From contig JAFDZM010000015.1 of assembly GCA_018266915.1 (NCBI GenBank), forward strand, positions 1 to 47,037: a stretch of 47,037 bases of DNA, in the 5' to 3' direction. Positions 33,351-42,292 of this stretch are shown one piece after another. The position numbers and the translations under genes were made by a program. The notes beneath the pieces were generated by a model, which worked only from the letters and a program-made list of their open reading frames with translations, made no database searches and was not told the origin of the DNA. Position 1 is the first letter of the stretch. Each line of letters begins with the position of its first letter. The DNA is from Bacteroidota bacterium. Lineage in GTDB: Bacteria; Bacteroidota; Bacteroidia; Sphingobacteriales; Sphingobacteriaceae.

Positions 33351-35195
33351 TCAAAAATGTGCACCTACGCCACCGAATATGTTGAACCCATATGCCTGGT
33401 AGTTGCGCCAAATTTGCGGGTTACTGTTCAAAATATTGTTTACTTGTCCAAAAATTGAAAATGTGTTGTTTATCTTATATTCTACTCCACCGCTCAGGTC
33501 AGCAAATGAACTGATAGGTATCAGGTTGAACGTAGTTGTAGTACCGCCCCCCGGGTTAGTCACTGTAACAGGACTGGTCCGGTCAAATGTGCTGCCCCTG
33601 AATAACAATGTTCCGCTAATACTCAGCTGCTTGGTAATATGCAGTTGTGTACCGGCTGTCAGCTTAAATTTAGGCAGGTTCCATGGTTCGGCTTCGCTGG
33701 CCATGGTATAGCTCTTCACTTCAAATTTGCCGAATACATTCACAGCATCCGAAACTTTCACATCCAGTTCGCCATTCAAACCGGTTACAGTTGCCGTTCC
33801 GTTGTCGTATACAATTCCGAACTGGTTATGATTGTATGAACTGGAATCGAGCAACAGCAATGGCATATTCTTCACCCGGTTTCTGAATACGGTAAATTTG
33901 AAACCAACTCCCGGCGCTACGGTTCCTTTTAAACCCGCAGCCAGGTCAAGCCTGTCAACAGAGTTTTGGATTGGACTGTGGTCAAGCCCCGCAACACCGT
34001 TCATGACCTGGAGATTATTTTCAAGGAATGGATTTTCCTCTGACAAATCGCGAAGCGAGGTTTTGTTGACATCGCCCTTTACTTCAGCAAAAAGGCGTAC
34101 ATATTTAGGTATCACCTGGAATTCCAGTCTGGCCGCAGGGAAGATATACGCTTTTGTTGTTGCTCCAAATCCTCTTACCAGGTTCAATCCCGCGTCGATC
34201 TTATAATTATCGCCCTGGAACTTTAAGTAAGGGTTCAATCTAACCAAATTGTTATTGATAGAATAAGCGCTGTCTTTTTGCGAACTCATATCCAATGAAG
34301 CACCTAAGCCTGCGTAGAACTGCTTAACAGTCTGGTTAATGAAACCGCTCAGCACAATGTTATTTTCTTTTGTGGCGAATGCATTATCCCACACATAGCC
34401 GTCTATTTTAGCGGCGTAGGTAAAGGCATTTTCCTCATCCTTAAACTTCTTGGTCAGTTCAACCCCGCCGCTTATGGTATTGAAATGCTGTGCCAATGGG
34501 CTGTATGCTTTTGGCGGAGCAGACGGATCGAAGCCATAGAAATAAGTGCCTCTGCGGTTGTATCCTATACGGGCGGTAACATCATTATCATCAAGAATGC
34601 CTTTGATAAAGATATTCGCTTCGTCACGGCTTTCATTTTGTTTAGGTATACTGCCGGATTGCGCAAAGTGTCTTGCATAACCACCAACCTGCATATTCGG
34701 ATCCTGTCCGTTGTTAATGTAAACCTCGCCAAAGGTAGTTTTCATATTACCCACCCCGATGCGTGCGTAGTTATTTGACGGTACAGAATCCTGTTCCTTA
34801 GGCATCTGCATGGCCGCCAATTGGTGGATATCTGTATTACGCTCCAACCGTTTGTCTAATGGAAAATAAGTCAAGGGCGCTTTGAACGGTGTTTTATCTT
34901 CCAAATCAGGATTGCGGCGGATCTTTACCGCATCGGCCAACACCGGTTTGTATGCTGTAGTTACCACTACTTCTTCTGATAAACCGCCGGGATTTTGATT
35001 TTTAGCCTGACCTTGTCCCCCCTTTTTAGTGGTATCCTGAGCAGCCGAAGTTTTAGCTGTTTTTTGTTTCTCGGCAGGCTTCTTTGTCGTGGTTGCCTTT
35101 TTGTTTTTAGTAGGTTTATTCTGTGCGTTTGCAGGAGCAAAGTAAAATACTATTACTAAGGTAAGCAGCGCGTATATATATCTTGATCTGATCAT
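33351..35195 (-). CDS. Plug-less TonB-dependent-receptor-like outer-membrane barrel
   Basis: A 614-residue protein with signal peptide (1-25, ANAQ). A low-complexity Lys/Thr-rich part (about 26-70) leads to LSEEVVVTTAYKPVLADAV, a TonB-box-like segment. A short stretch with no plug domain (about 90-150) follows, then a large barrel of alternating strands from about 150, ending in NIFGGVGAHF with the terminal phenylalanine expected for BAM recognition. Normal receptors have about 130-residue plugs between box and barrel; there is no room for one here. The TPR gene is upstream on the same strand and HU-SPOR is downstream, so a joint role with TonB is likely. No ligand can be named. Confidence 0.83.
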   Translation of the reverse strand: MIRSRYIYALLTLVIVFYFAPANAQNKPTKNKKATTTKKPAEKQKTAKTSAAQDTTKKGGQGQAKNQNPGGLSEEVVVTTAYKPVLADAVKIRRNPDLEDKTPFKAPLTYFPLDKRLERNTDIHQLAAMQMPKEQDSVPSNNYARIGVGNMKTTFGEVYINNGQDPNMQVGGYARHFAQSGSIPKQNESRDEANIFIKGILDDNDVTARIGYNRRGTYFYGFDPSAPPKAYSPLAQHFNTISGGVELTKKFKDEENAFTYAAKIDGYVWDNAFATKENNIVLSGFINQTVKQFYAGLGASLDMSSQKDSAYSINNNLVRLNPYLKFQGDNYKIDAGLNLVRGFGATTKAYIFPAARLEFQVIPKYVRLFAEVKGDVNKTSLRDLSEENPFLENNLQVMNGVAGLDHSPIQNSVDRLDLAAGLKGTVAPGVGFKFTVFRNRVKNMPLLLLDSSSYNHNQFGIVYDNGTATVTGLNGELDVKVSDAVNVFGKFEVKSYTMASEAEPWNLPKFKLTAGTQLHITKQLSISGTLLFRGSTFDRTSPVTVTNPGGGTTTTFNLIPISSFADLSGGVEYKINNTFSIFGQVNNILNSNPQIWRNYQAYGFNIFGGVGAHF

Positions 35196-35231
35196 TGCTT
35201 GTCTTTTCCTATTTCTTTGTTATCCTGTTAA

Positions 35232-38200
35232 TTAATTTTTAGTTGTGTCCGGTTGGGTTTCCTGTTTAGTTGTATCTGGCTGGATTTCCTGCTTAGGCTG
35301 AGACTGTTTAGTTGCCTTGACGCTTCCCGGACTTAATCTTTCCAGTTTATCCTTCGCAGTCGGTAAAATATCATCGTCAGCTTTGTAGTTGTCTATGATA
35401 CTTTGCAGCGTAGCCTTCGCCTGGAAATCATCCTTTAACGCTACATAGTTATCAGCCAGCAGGATGTAGGTTTTAGCAACCCAATAATCATAGTTTGGCA
35501 GTTCTTTTACCAAATCAAAACAGGTTTTTTGCGATGACTTGTATCTGCCTTTGTTATATTCTATCTGGGCAATGTTGTATTTGGCCTCAGCAGCGGCAAT
35601 GGTTTTAGTGTTGGCTACAGTGTAGTCAAATTCCTTAACTGCCGATGTGGTATCACCTTTTTGCAGATAGGCTATACCGGCATATAAGCCTGTTTTAAAC
35701 TTATCTTCTTGTGATGATTTCTCATACTCACGAACCAGTTTGGCGTATTTCAATGCATCATCCGGGCTCTTCATTTGTGCGTAGCACAACAACAGGTTGT
35801 TTATTGCAAATGAGTAATCCGCCTTATATTCGGAGTTGATCTCCAGCTTCTTCAGGTAAGCGATAGCCTCGTTGTATTTTTTCTGAGAAATTTCCCAGTT
35901 AGACATACTGATCAGCGATTTTTCGGTATAAGCGCTGGTCCAGTCGTTTAATATCACGTTGAAGTCAGCAACCGCTTCATCACCACGTTTCAGGTTGATT
36001 AAGCTTTGACCTCTTATAAAGTGCGCCTGTTTCTCATAGATCGGTTTGGTAGGAAATTTATCGAGGTAGGCACTTACCGCTTGTACTGTTCCATTCCAGT
36101 CGCCTTTCAGGTAAAGATTGTTAGCGGCGGTGTACATGATGTTCTCCTGGTCGGCAGCAGTATAATTACCAATAGGCGTAGACTGCGCATAGGTGATAAA
36201 CGTTTGTGCATCGCCTTTATCGGTATAAATTTTTTCGATTTGTTTTAACGATTGTTTAGCTTCATCGGTTGATGAGTAATCGGCTATTACCTTTTTGAAG
36301 GATTCAACTGCCAGGTCATCATTGCCTGCATTATAATCTATCAAGCCGATAGTTACCAGCGCACGAGGTATATAGCTGCTGTGCGGGTACTTTTGTATCA
36401 TCGCCTGCAAATCCTCTTTGGCTATTGAACCATCGTTCTTCAGGAAGTAGGTATAGGCGATCTCGAAAGAAGCGTCATCCGCATAATCTGAATTCGGGAA
36501 CTGGCTCAGTACATCGGTCAGTGTGCTGATCTTCGCGTCAGGCGAACCCTGCAAGCCTTGTATCATACCGCGCTGGAACAAGGCATAATCTTCGCCTTTT
36601 GTATGTTGTGCGATGATCTTGTCGTAGTTATCGCGTGCTTTTCCATAATCCTTTAATACGAAGTAGCTATCGCCTAAACGGGTGATCGCATCGTTAATGG
36701 TGTTCCGGTCTTTTTCATCACCTGCCAAAAACTTCTCAAAGTAGTGCGCCGCTTTTTTGTATTGCTCATCGCCAAATGCGGCATATGCCAATGCATAGTT
36801 GGCATAATTGTAAACCGAAGTTTCGCCGGCCGCATCCATGTCCATGAAGCGCTCGAAGTTTTGTACCGACTCGTGGTATTTTCGAACCTCGAACATGGCT
36901 TCAGCCATCCAGTAAACCGTTAGGGCTTCAATTTTCTTGTCCGACGGATTTTTCAATGAGCGCAGGAAAATACCGATGGCATTTTCAAAGGCACGTTCGT
37001 TATAAAATTCTAAACCGCGGTAATAAGTTACCTTTTGATAAGCCGCCCTTGCACTTGCCGACTTATTTGGGATAGGCTCTAATATTTCTACTGCCTCTTT
37101 ATAGTTTTTAGAGGTTAGTAATTCCTCACCAAGTAAGGTTTTTACTTCATCGCTTCTGCGTGACTGCGGGTAGTTTTTCAGGTATAGCCTTGTCGCGTCC
37201 AGAGCCTGGGTATTAAAATCGAGCTCATAGGATAATTTGGCGTATTCATACAAAGCGTCTTCCTGCAATTGCGGGTCAAAATTCATTTTTGATGCCACGA
37301 AGAAAGCATTTCGGGCGCTTTGCTTGTTCTTCATTTTAAGGAACACATTTCCCAGCGTATAATTGCCGTTTTGCGCGTAAATGTCGTTCTGGTCAACCAG
37401 TTTCTCTAATTCACTTGCAGATTTAGCATAGTTGCCTACTTTGAAATATGCATAGCCCATCTGGTAGCTGTCCTGTGTGTTTTGGGTTTTGCCGTGGTCC
37501 TGATCTTCAAACCGGCTGTAATAGCTTACCGAGTTGTCGTAATCAGCTTTAGCGAAGTAGGAAGCGCCTACTATGCGCAGCATTTCGGTTTCATGCTGCT
37601 GATGCGTTGTTTTCAGGATCGGCACCGCATAGCTGATCACATCGTTATAGCGTTTATCAAGGAAATAAACCGCGGTGATATAGTATGGATAGCTGGCTTC
37701 GTATTTTTTTGAGTTTTTTAGTTTTTCAAAGTTCAGCAGTGCCAGATGGTAGTCTTTATTTAAATAAGCGATGTAAGCGAAATAATAAGTCGCATCCTGG
37801 GTGTAGGGAGACTGTTCATTTTTTATCTCGCTAAACAGTAATTGCGCATTTTTATAGTCGTTGGTTTCAAAATAAGCATAGCCTTTACGGAATTTGTATT
37901 CAATGGTCTCGCTGCCTATCAAATCGCCGGCGTTTGTTTTATTGAACCATTGTAATGCCTCAGTATATTTTCCCTGCTTAAAGTAAAATTTACCTATCTG
38001 AAAATAAGCCACCTTTGCCAGCGGGTTTTCAGGATGCTCTTTAATGAACTTCATGAAGAGGCTCTCTGCATCATCATTTCCCAGCTCAAGGGAGCAAACC
38101 GCCTCATAATATTGTGAATTTTCCTGAACCAGCGTAAGCGACGACTCAAATTTAGGTTGAGTGCTCGTTTCCAGTCTCGAACGCTCTACCAAACGGAATT

Positions 38201-38351
38201 GCTCAGCTGCGGCAACATACTTACCTTTGTTAAGTAGGTCGGATGCGGCGTGATACGTTCTGTAAATTTGGAAAGAGGGGTCTTGCTGGGCTCTGGCTGT
38301 TAGAGTAAAAAATACAGGAATAATGATAACGGTGTATTTCAGTTTGGTCAT
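35232..38351 (-). CDS. Large exported TPR protein
   Basis: About 1039 residues from the ATG at 38351 (MTKLKYTVIIIPVFFTLTARAQQ, a signal peptide cut after ARA); the frame is open upstream but that start would bury the signal. The whole mature part is helical tetratricopeptide repeats, with typical units AYFQIGKFYFKQGKYTEALQWF, NYALAYAAFGDEQYKKAAHYF and YNIAQIEYNKGRYKSSQ, possibly 20 or more. The end is a low-complexity tail with QPKQEIQPDTTKQETQPDTT. TPR periplasmic proteins such as CpoB/YbgF sit in Tol-Pal loci. It leads the operon with the outer-membrane barrel 36 bases downstream. Confidence 0.88.
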   Translation of the reverse strand: MTKLKYTVIIIPVFFTLTARAQQDPSFQIYRTYHAASDLLNKGKYVAAAEQFRLVERSRLETSTQPKFESSLTLVQENSQYYEAVCSLELGNDDAESLFMKFIKEHPENPLAKVAYFQIGKFYFKQGKYTEALQWFNKTNAGDLIGSETIEYKFRKGYAYFETNDYKNAQLLFSEIKNEQSPYTQDATYYFAYIAYLNKDYHLALLNFEKLKNSKKYEASYPYYITAVYFLDKRYNDVISYAVPILKTTHQQHETEMLRIVGASYFAKADYDNSVSYYSRFEDQDHGKTQNTQDSYQMGYAYFKVGNYAKSASELEKLVDQNDIYAQNGNYTLGNVFLKMKNKQSARNAFFVASKMNFDPQLQEDALYEYAKLSYELDFNTQALDATRLYLKNYPQSRRSDEVKTLLGEELLTSKNYKEAVEILEPIPNKSASARAAYQKVTYYRGLEFYNERAFENAIGIFLRSLKNPSDKKIEALTVYWMAEAMFEVRKYHESVQNFERFMDMDAAGETSVYNYANYALAYAAFGDEQYKKAAHYFEKFLAGDEKDRNTINDAITRLGDSYFVLKDYGKARDNYDKIIAQHTKGEDYALFQRGMIQGLQGSPDAKISTLTDVLSQFPNSDYADDASFEIAYTYFLKNDGSIAKEDLQAMIQKYPHSSYIPRALVTIGLIDYNAGNDDLAVESFKKVIADYSSTDEAKQSLKQIEKIYTDKGDAQTFITYAQSTPIGNYTAADQENIMYTAANNLYLKGDWNGTVQAVSAYLDKFPTKPIYEKQAHFIRGQSLINLKRGDEAVADFNVILNDWTSAYTEKSLISMSNWEISQKKYNEAIAYLKKLEINSEYKADYSFAINNLLLCYAQMKSPDDALKYAKLVREYEKSSQEDKFKTGLYAGIAYLQKGDTTSAVKEFDYTVANTKTIAAAEAKYNIAQIEYNKGRYKSSQKTCFDLVKELPNYDYWVAKTYILLADNYVALKDDFQAKATLQSIIDNYKADDDILPTAKDKLERLSPGSVKATKQSQPKQEIQPDTTKQETQPDTTKN

Positions 38352-38549
38352 AGCGCAAGATATCAATATGCGAAAGTAGTTATAACGCAAAAATGCAATC
38401 CACACAAGTAATTCACAAATGTGAATAACACTTTTATTTTAGTGAACGGTTAGTAAAAGTGTATGTTATTGATGTGGAAAACTTTATGGGTAATTCTATT
38501 AAATATCGTCACCACTCAATAGGTTTATTATTTAGTTACTTAATCAGCA

Positions 38550-39650
38550 ATGTCAATTAACCCCAGTATTGGCTTAATGTTTTCAATTGTTAGTATTTTG
38601 CTGTGCGGGGCATCTGGTATTAAACAGAAAACCGACGGCACTATTGTATTGCGTGACGAAAAAATTAATTTCACTCCCAGAGAATTTTACATAGCTGATG
38701 TGGCAGACGAACGCAAGGACCGCGGCCCTGTTGCAGACCTCATCATTACTAAACCTGATCATTCAATTGCTTTTAAAAAATTAGACTTGAAGGATGGACC
38801 AGTTAAATCCATCAGACAATTCATTATCCGCAATCTCCACCGTGACACCAGCCTGCGACCGGTGGTGGTCACACTAAAAGAATTTAAGATAACCGAGACC
38901 AAACAACCCAACGGGCAGATCAGCGGGAGATTAGGTATTGTTTTTTCTTTCTCGCTCCAGGCCAGCTACCGGAGCATTCATTTGGTAGATTATACCGGTG
39001 GTATCCGTTATGTTAGACAAGAAAATATACCTGTTGATGCGGAAGCAATCTTGCGGCAGGGGATAGAGGGTACGTTAGACTTCTTTAATACCTGGATCAA
39101 TAGCAATTCAGAAACGAATACCCTGTTGGCTAAAGCGGTAAAACTCCGTTTTACAGACAATAACGAAACACCGGAAGGGGACACCATTTACTATTCAGCC
39201 AAACGCCCGCTTACCTGGGCCGATTTTAAAGATAGGCCGAGAGATAATCATTTTGAAGCAGAAATAATTCCGGTGATGGGCTATACAGAACAGAACCGGG
39301 TTGCGAACGGGATCATTTATGTAGACATGGCCATCAAAGTAAGCGTAGCTAAAAGCGATTGCTGGGTAAAAGGAGAGAAGGACGATTACGTGCTCAATCA
39401 CGAACAGCGGCATTTTGATATCGAGAAAATAGTGGGCGAACGTTATAAAAAGAAATTACTGTCGATGAAGCTTCCAACAGATAACTTTTACGGTCCCATT
39501 AATGTAGAATACCTCGAAGCATTACGAAATGCCACGAGCATGCAAAAGCAATACGATGCTGAAACCAGGCATGGCGAAGACCGTTTGGCACAGGCGCAAT
39601 GGAATGAGGAGATTGATAAGGAGTTGAGGGAGTTTGGGGTGAAGAAGTAG
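38550..39650 (+). CDS. DUF922-type putative exported zinc protease
   Basis: A 366-residue protein. A hydrophobic start (MSINPSIGLMFSIVSILLCGASG) can serve as signal peptide or lipoprotein-like leader. The C-terminal half carries LNHEQRHFDIEKIVGERYKKKL with HExxH at H284-E285-H288, then D290 or another acidic ligand, the zincin motif of the DUF922 family. The upstream DFKDRP segment (about 226-231, after the Tyr-Tyr-Ser stretch) is also family-typical. The N-terminal half (about 30-200) is unrecognised and carries a DLIITKPDHS segment. No neighbour suggests the substrate. Confidence 0.72.
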   Translation: MSINPSIGLMFSIVSILLCGASGIKQKTDGTIVLRDEKINFTPREFYIADVADERKDRGPVADLIITKPDHSIAFKKLDLKDGPVKSIRQFIIRNLHRDTSLRPVVVTLKEFKITETKQPNGQISGRLGIVFSFSLQASYRSIHLVDYTGGIRYVRQENIPVDAEAILRQGIEGTLDFFNTWINSNSETNTLLAKAVKLRFTDNNETPEGDTIYYSAKRPLTWADFKDRPRDNHFEAEIIPVMGYTEQNRVANGIIYVDMAIKVSVAKSDCWVKGEKDDYVLNHEQRHFDIEKIVGERYKKKLLSMKLPTDNFYGPINVEYLEALRNATSMQKQYDAETRHGEDRLAQAQWNEEIDKELREFGVKK

Positions 39651-39766
39651 ATTTAAAAGATTCATTGCAGTTGGCTTTAGTCAACGGAAGAATATCAACA
39701 GGGAGAAGGGCCTCAGCCGAAACATATTGAAGGGGTTTGACTAAAGTCAGATTGCTTTTCTTTTAG

Positions 39767-39790
39767 TACCGTTGGCTTAAGCCAACGGTA
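39767..39790. repeat. Perfect 24-base palindrome with flanking inverse motifs
   Basis: TACCGTTGGCTTAAG followed by its complement half CCAACGGTA reads the same on both strands from 39767 to 39790. Nearby GTTGGCTTTAGTCAAC (about 39670-39685) and TTGACTAAAGTCAGATTG (about 39737-39754) are related partial copies, so an element about 120 bases long (39665-39790) fills the gap between two convergent genes. Confidence 0.8.
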
Positions 39791-39801
39791 ATGAAATCAA
39801 A

Positions 39802-40122
39802 TTAAGCAAAAGGTTGAAAGCCGGAAAACAATTGAGTTGCTTCAGCTACTTGCGCCACAGGAATATAATCACACACTTCAGCATATTTTCCCCACATTTC
39901 CAAAACTGCCGGATTGGTATGTGCCTGGTCAATTGCTGCTTGCGACTTCCACTCAAAAACCTCTATAATCGTTCCGTCTTTTGCTTCCATCATAATCGAG
40001 GCCCTGTCAGTCACCAGGCCCTGATTTTTCAAGGTGGGCAAATGCTCACGCATCAGTTCTTTCAGGCCCTCTGCCTTGCCCGGTTTCGGTTTATAGCAGG
40101 CAATTACTATTCTTTCTTCCAT
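39802..40122 (-). CDS. ABM-domain protein (antibiotic biosynthesis monooxygenase-like)
   Basis: A 106-residue single-domain protein of the dimeric ferredoxin-like fold: VIACYKPKPGKAEGLKELMREHLPTL at the start and a second half with IEVFEWKSQAAIDQAHTNPAVLEMWGKY. The ABM family includes YgiN-like quinol monooxygenases and heme-degrading enzymes, and many members are uncharacterised. The motif of the heme-degrading IsdG type (Asn, Trp, His triad) is not evident. It is divergently transcribed from the DUF2252 gene with a 60-base gap. Confidence 0.75.
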   Translation of the reverse strand: MEERIVIACYKPKPGKAEGLKELMREHLPTLKNQGLVTDRASIMMEAKDGTIIEVFEWKSQAAIDQAHTNPAVLEMWGKYAEVCDYIPVAQVAEATQLFSGFQPFA

Positions 40123-40182
40123 ATATTTAAGTATATTTTTTTAGTGCTATCTTGTATAAAAATAAAGATTTTACCCCTGCTG

Positions 40183-41412
40183 ATGAACAGTGTATATGAA
40201 AGAATAGTGGCCTTTAACAAAGACCGTTTGCCCGATATGGTCAAACTTAAATTTGCAGGCATGGCGGAGAACGTTTATCGCTTTTATCGTGGTACCTGTC
40301 ATTTATTTTATGAGGATTTCTGTAAAGCGGAGCATATCCCTGAATCACCCTTAACCTGGATATGCGGCGATCTGCATATGGAAAACTACGGGAGTTATAA
40401 GGGGGATAACCGTTTGGTTTATTTCGACCTGAATGATTTTGATGAGAGCGTATTAGCACCCTGCCTATGGGAAATATCGCGCATGGTAACCAGCATTTTT
40501 ATAGCTTTTGATAACATCGGCATAAAAGCTGAAAAAGCGACTAAAATGGCTGAAGCATATTTGAAAACCTATTCAGCAAGACTGGCGACAGGTAAGGCAT
40601 TGAGTATTGATCCCCGTATTGCCAGTGGTATAGTCTGCACCTTTTTGACGAAAGCAGAAGAGCGTAAACAAAAAGACCTGGTTAAGAAGTTAACTATTCA
40701 AAAGAAGCACCGTTTATGCCTGGTGACTGATGACCGGCACTTCTCAATAGACGATAAAAGTTATAAAAAAGAGCTCACTGATTTTATTGATCACTGGCTG
40801 GAAAGCAGTGCAGTGAAGGACTACAATTATAAAGTTGTGGATAGTGCGTTCAGAATAGCAGGCACAGGAAGTATAGGTGTGAAGCGTTATATGTTTTTGT
40901 TGGAGAGTAAAAAGAATGGCAAATACCTGCTGGTGGATATGAAGCAGGCAAAACCATCATCAGTACAGCCTTATTTAAGTGTAAAACAACCTGAATGGCA
41001 AAATGAGGCTACAAGGGTAATGCAGGTTAAGCAACGTATGCAAAATGTATCACCTGCACTTTTGGGAACAGGGGTATTTAAGGGAGACAGCTACGTGATC
41101 CAGGAAATGCAGCCTACTGAGGATAGGATTAATTTTGAGATGATCAAAAACCGGTATGATGATATCCGTTTGGTGACAGAAGACATGGCCCTTTTAACGG
41201 CATCGGCACAATTGCGGAGTACAGGCAGACAGGGCTCGGCAATTGCAGATAAGCTTATTGAATTTGGATATAGTAATGATTGGCACGAAGCGATATTGAA
41301 TTACGCCAAAAAGTATGCAGGGCAGGTGAAGCAGGATTATGAGCAGTACGTGTCAGATTACAAAGCGGCGCAGAATGCTCCTAAGGTCAGCAAAAGACTA
41401 ATTGAAAAATAG
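40183..41412 (+). CDS. DUF2252-family protein with kinase-like motifs
   Basis: A 409-residue protein from the ATG at 40183 (MNSVYERIVAFNKDRLPDMV). The open frame extends 369 bases further upstream, but that stretch overlaps the ABM gene on the other strand and gives an unlike-protein extension. WICGDLHMENYG (D63, H65, N68) and YFDLNDFDE (D82, N84, D85, D87) resemble the Brenner and DFG-like motifs of aminoglycoside phosphotransferase-type kinases. A glycine-rich GTGSIGVKRYMFLLESK and lysine-containing VDMKQAKPSS could complete the ATP site. Function is unknown; a small-molecule kinase is a fair guess. Confidence 0.8.
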   Translation: MNSVYERIVAFNKDRLPDMVKLKFAGMAENVYRFYRGTCHLFYEDFCKAEHIPESPLTWICGDLHMENYGSYKGDNRLVYFDLNDFDESVLAPCLWEISRMVTSIFIAFDNIGIKAEKATKMAEAYLKTYSARLATGKALSIDPRIASGIVCTFLTKAEERKQKDLVKKLTIQKKHRLCLVTDDRHFSIDDKSYKKELTDFIDHWLESSAVKDYNYKVVDSAFRIAGTGSIGVKRYMFLLESKKNGKYLLVDMKQAKPSSVQPYLSVKQPEWQNEATRVMQVKQRMQNVSPALLGTGVFKGDSYVIQEMQPTEDRINFEMIKNRYDDIRLVTEDMALLTASAQLRSTGRQGSAIADKLIEFGYSNDWHEAILNYAKKYAGQVKQDYEQYVSDYKAAQNAPKVSKRLIEK

Positions 41413-41425
41413 AAGAAGGTGAATA

Positions 41426-41791
41426 TTATGCGGCAGACAGGCTCATTGCAACCTTGTCTATCAGTTCGTTAATATCAAAAGGCTTTGCCAGGAAATCAAC
41501 ATTTGACCCCATTGCCATAAACCGTTCTGATAAACTGTGGCTTGCCGATACGAATATGACAGGAATATCCTTTGTTTCATCGTTTTCCCTCATTGCTTTA
41601 CATAATTCGCGGCCATCCATATTGCCCAGCATAATATCAAGCAGAATAAGATCTGGCTTGAACTCCCGGATACTATCGAATAATAAGCCTCCGTCTGCCA
41701 GGGTAACTACATCGTAATTGTAACCTTCAAGTATCAGCTTAATAATTTCTAAAATATCCTCGTTATCGTCGACAGCTATAATTTTACGCAT
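41426..41791 (-). CDS. Single-domain response regulator (receiver only), copy A
   Basis: About 121 residues with MRKIIAVDDNEDILEIIKLI (acidic pair near 8-9), phospho-acceptor Asp in DLILLDIMLGNMDG, Thr/Ser site in IPVIFVSASHS and lysine in FLAKPFDINELIDKV. No output domain follows, so it acts as a CheY-like or phosphorelay shuttle protein. An extra 14 codons upstream are open, but MRK is the natural start. It resembles the second receiver at 42293-42652, with a CxxC mini-protein between them. No kinase is adjacent. Confidence 0.9.
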   Translation of the reverse strand: MRKIIAVDDNEDILEIIKLILEGYNYDVVTLADGGLLFDSIREFKPDLILLDIMLGNMDGRELCKAMRENDETKDIPVIFVSASHSLSERFMAMGSNVDFLAKPFDINELIDKVAMSLSAA

Positions 41792-41956
41792 ATAAGTAGG
41801 TGTTATTCTTAGTATTAAAGGTCGAAATAACAATAATTATACCATCTGGGCTATGTGTTTATATTGCACATTTTATGTTAACAAAAATGGCAATTGATAA
41901 CTTATAGTAGGAAATTTAGGACAGCGTTTTTCCTTTTTTTAGTACAAGACCTGTAC

Positions 41957-42157
41957 TCAGGAATCTTCACTTTTCTTTTTGACCATCACATACCTGGCCT
42001 TTTGGCACTTAGCGCAGAAATATACTCTCAGGGGTAGAAAAAAAAGTAATGTTTTAACAAGCCAGTTGCGGTGCATCTGAAAGTGATAGGATGAGCCGCA
42101 TTTACGGCAATAGCGCACCGTGGACGGTTTAATTAAAATTGACGTCTCTTGTTCCAC
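41957..42157 (-). CDS. CxxC-CxxC mini-protein, copy 2
   Basis: A 66-residue protein, paralogue of 22777-22974. C17/C20 (YCRKC) and C48/C51 (FCAKC) have the same 27-residue gap, with WLVKTLLFFLPLRVYF between them; the rest is basic (KKKSEDS tail). The start is a GTG at 42157, since the next in-frame ATG would lose the first CxxC. A zinc-binding ribbon is inferred. It sits between two receiver-only regulators on the same strand. Confidence 0.7.
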   Translation of the reverse strand: MEQETSILIKPSTVRYCRKCGSSYHFQMHRNWLVKTLLFFLPLRVYFCAKCQKARYVMVKKKSEDS

Positions 42158-42292
42158 TAATTCAAACTTAATTTCTCAATCAGGTAGATGGTACCCGTTA
42201 AACAATGCGAAAAAGAAATAAGTTTTTTAATAAGGGGTATTTGCCTTTATGTGGCTTTGTGAAGATAAAAGTTTCTGCTTAATAAAAAAACT

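Noticed and set aside
39814..40182. Upstream extension of the DUF2252 ORF
   Set aside because: It lies antisense to the ABM-domain gene and its translation is unlike protein; the family-like sequence starts at the ATG at 40183.
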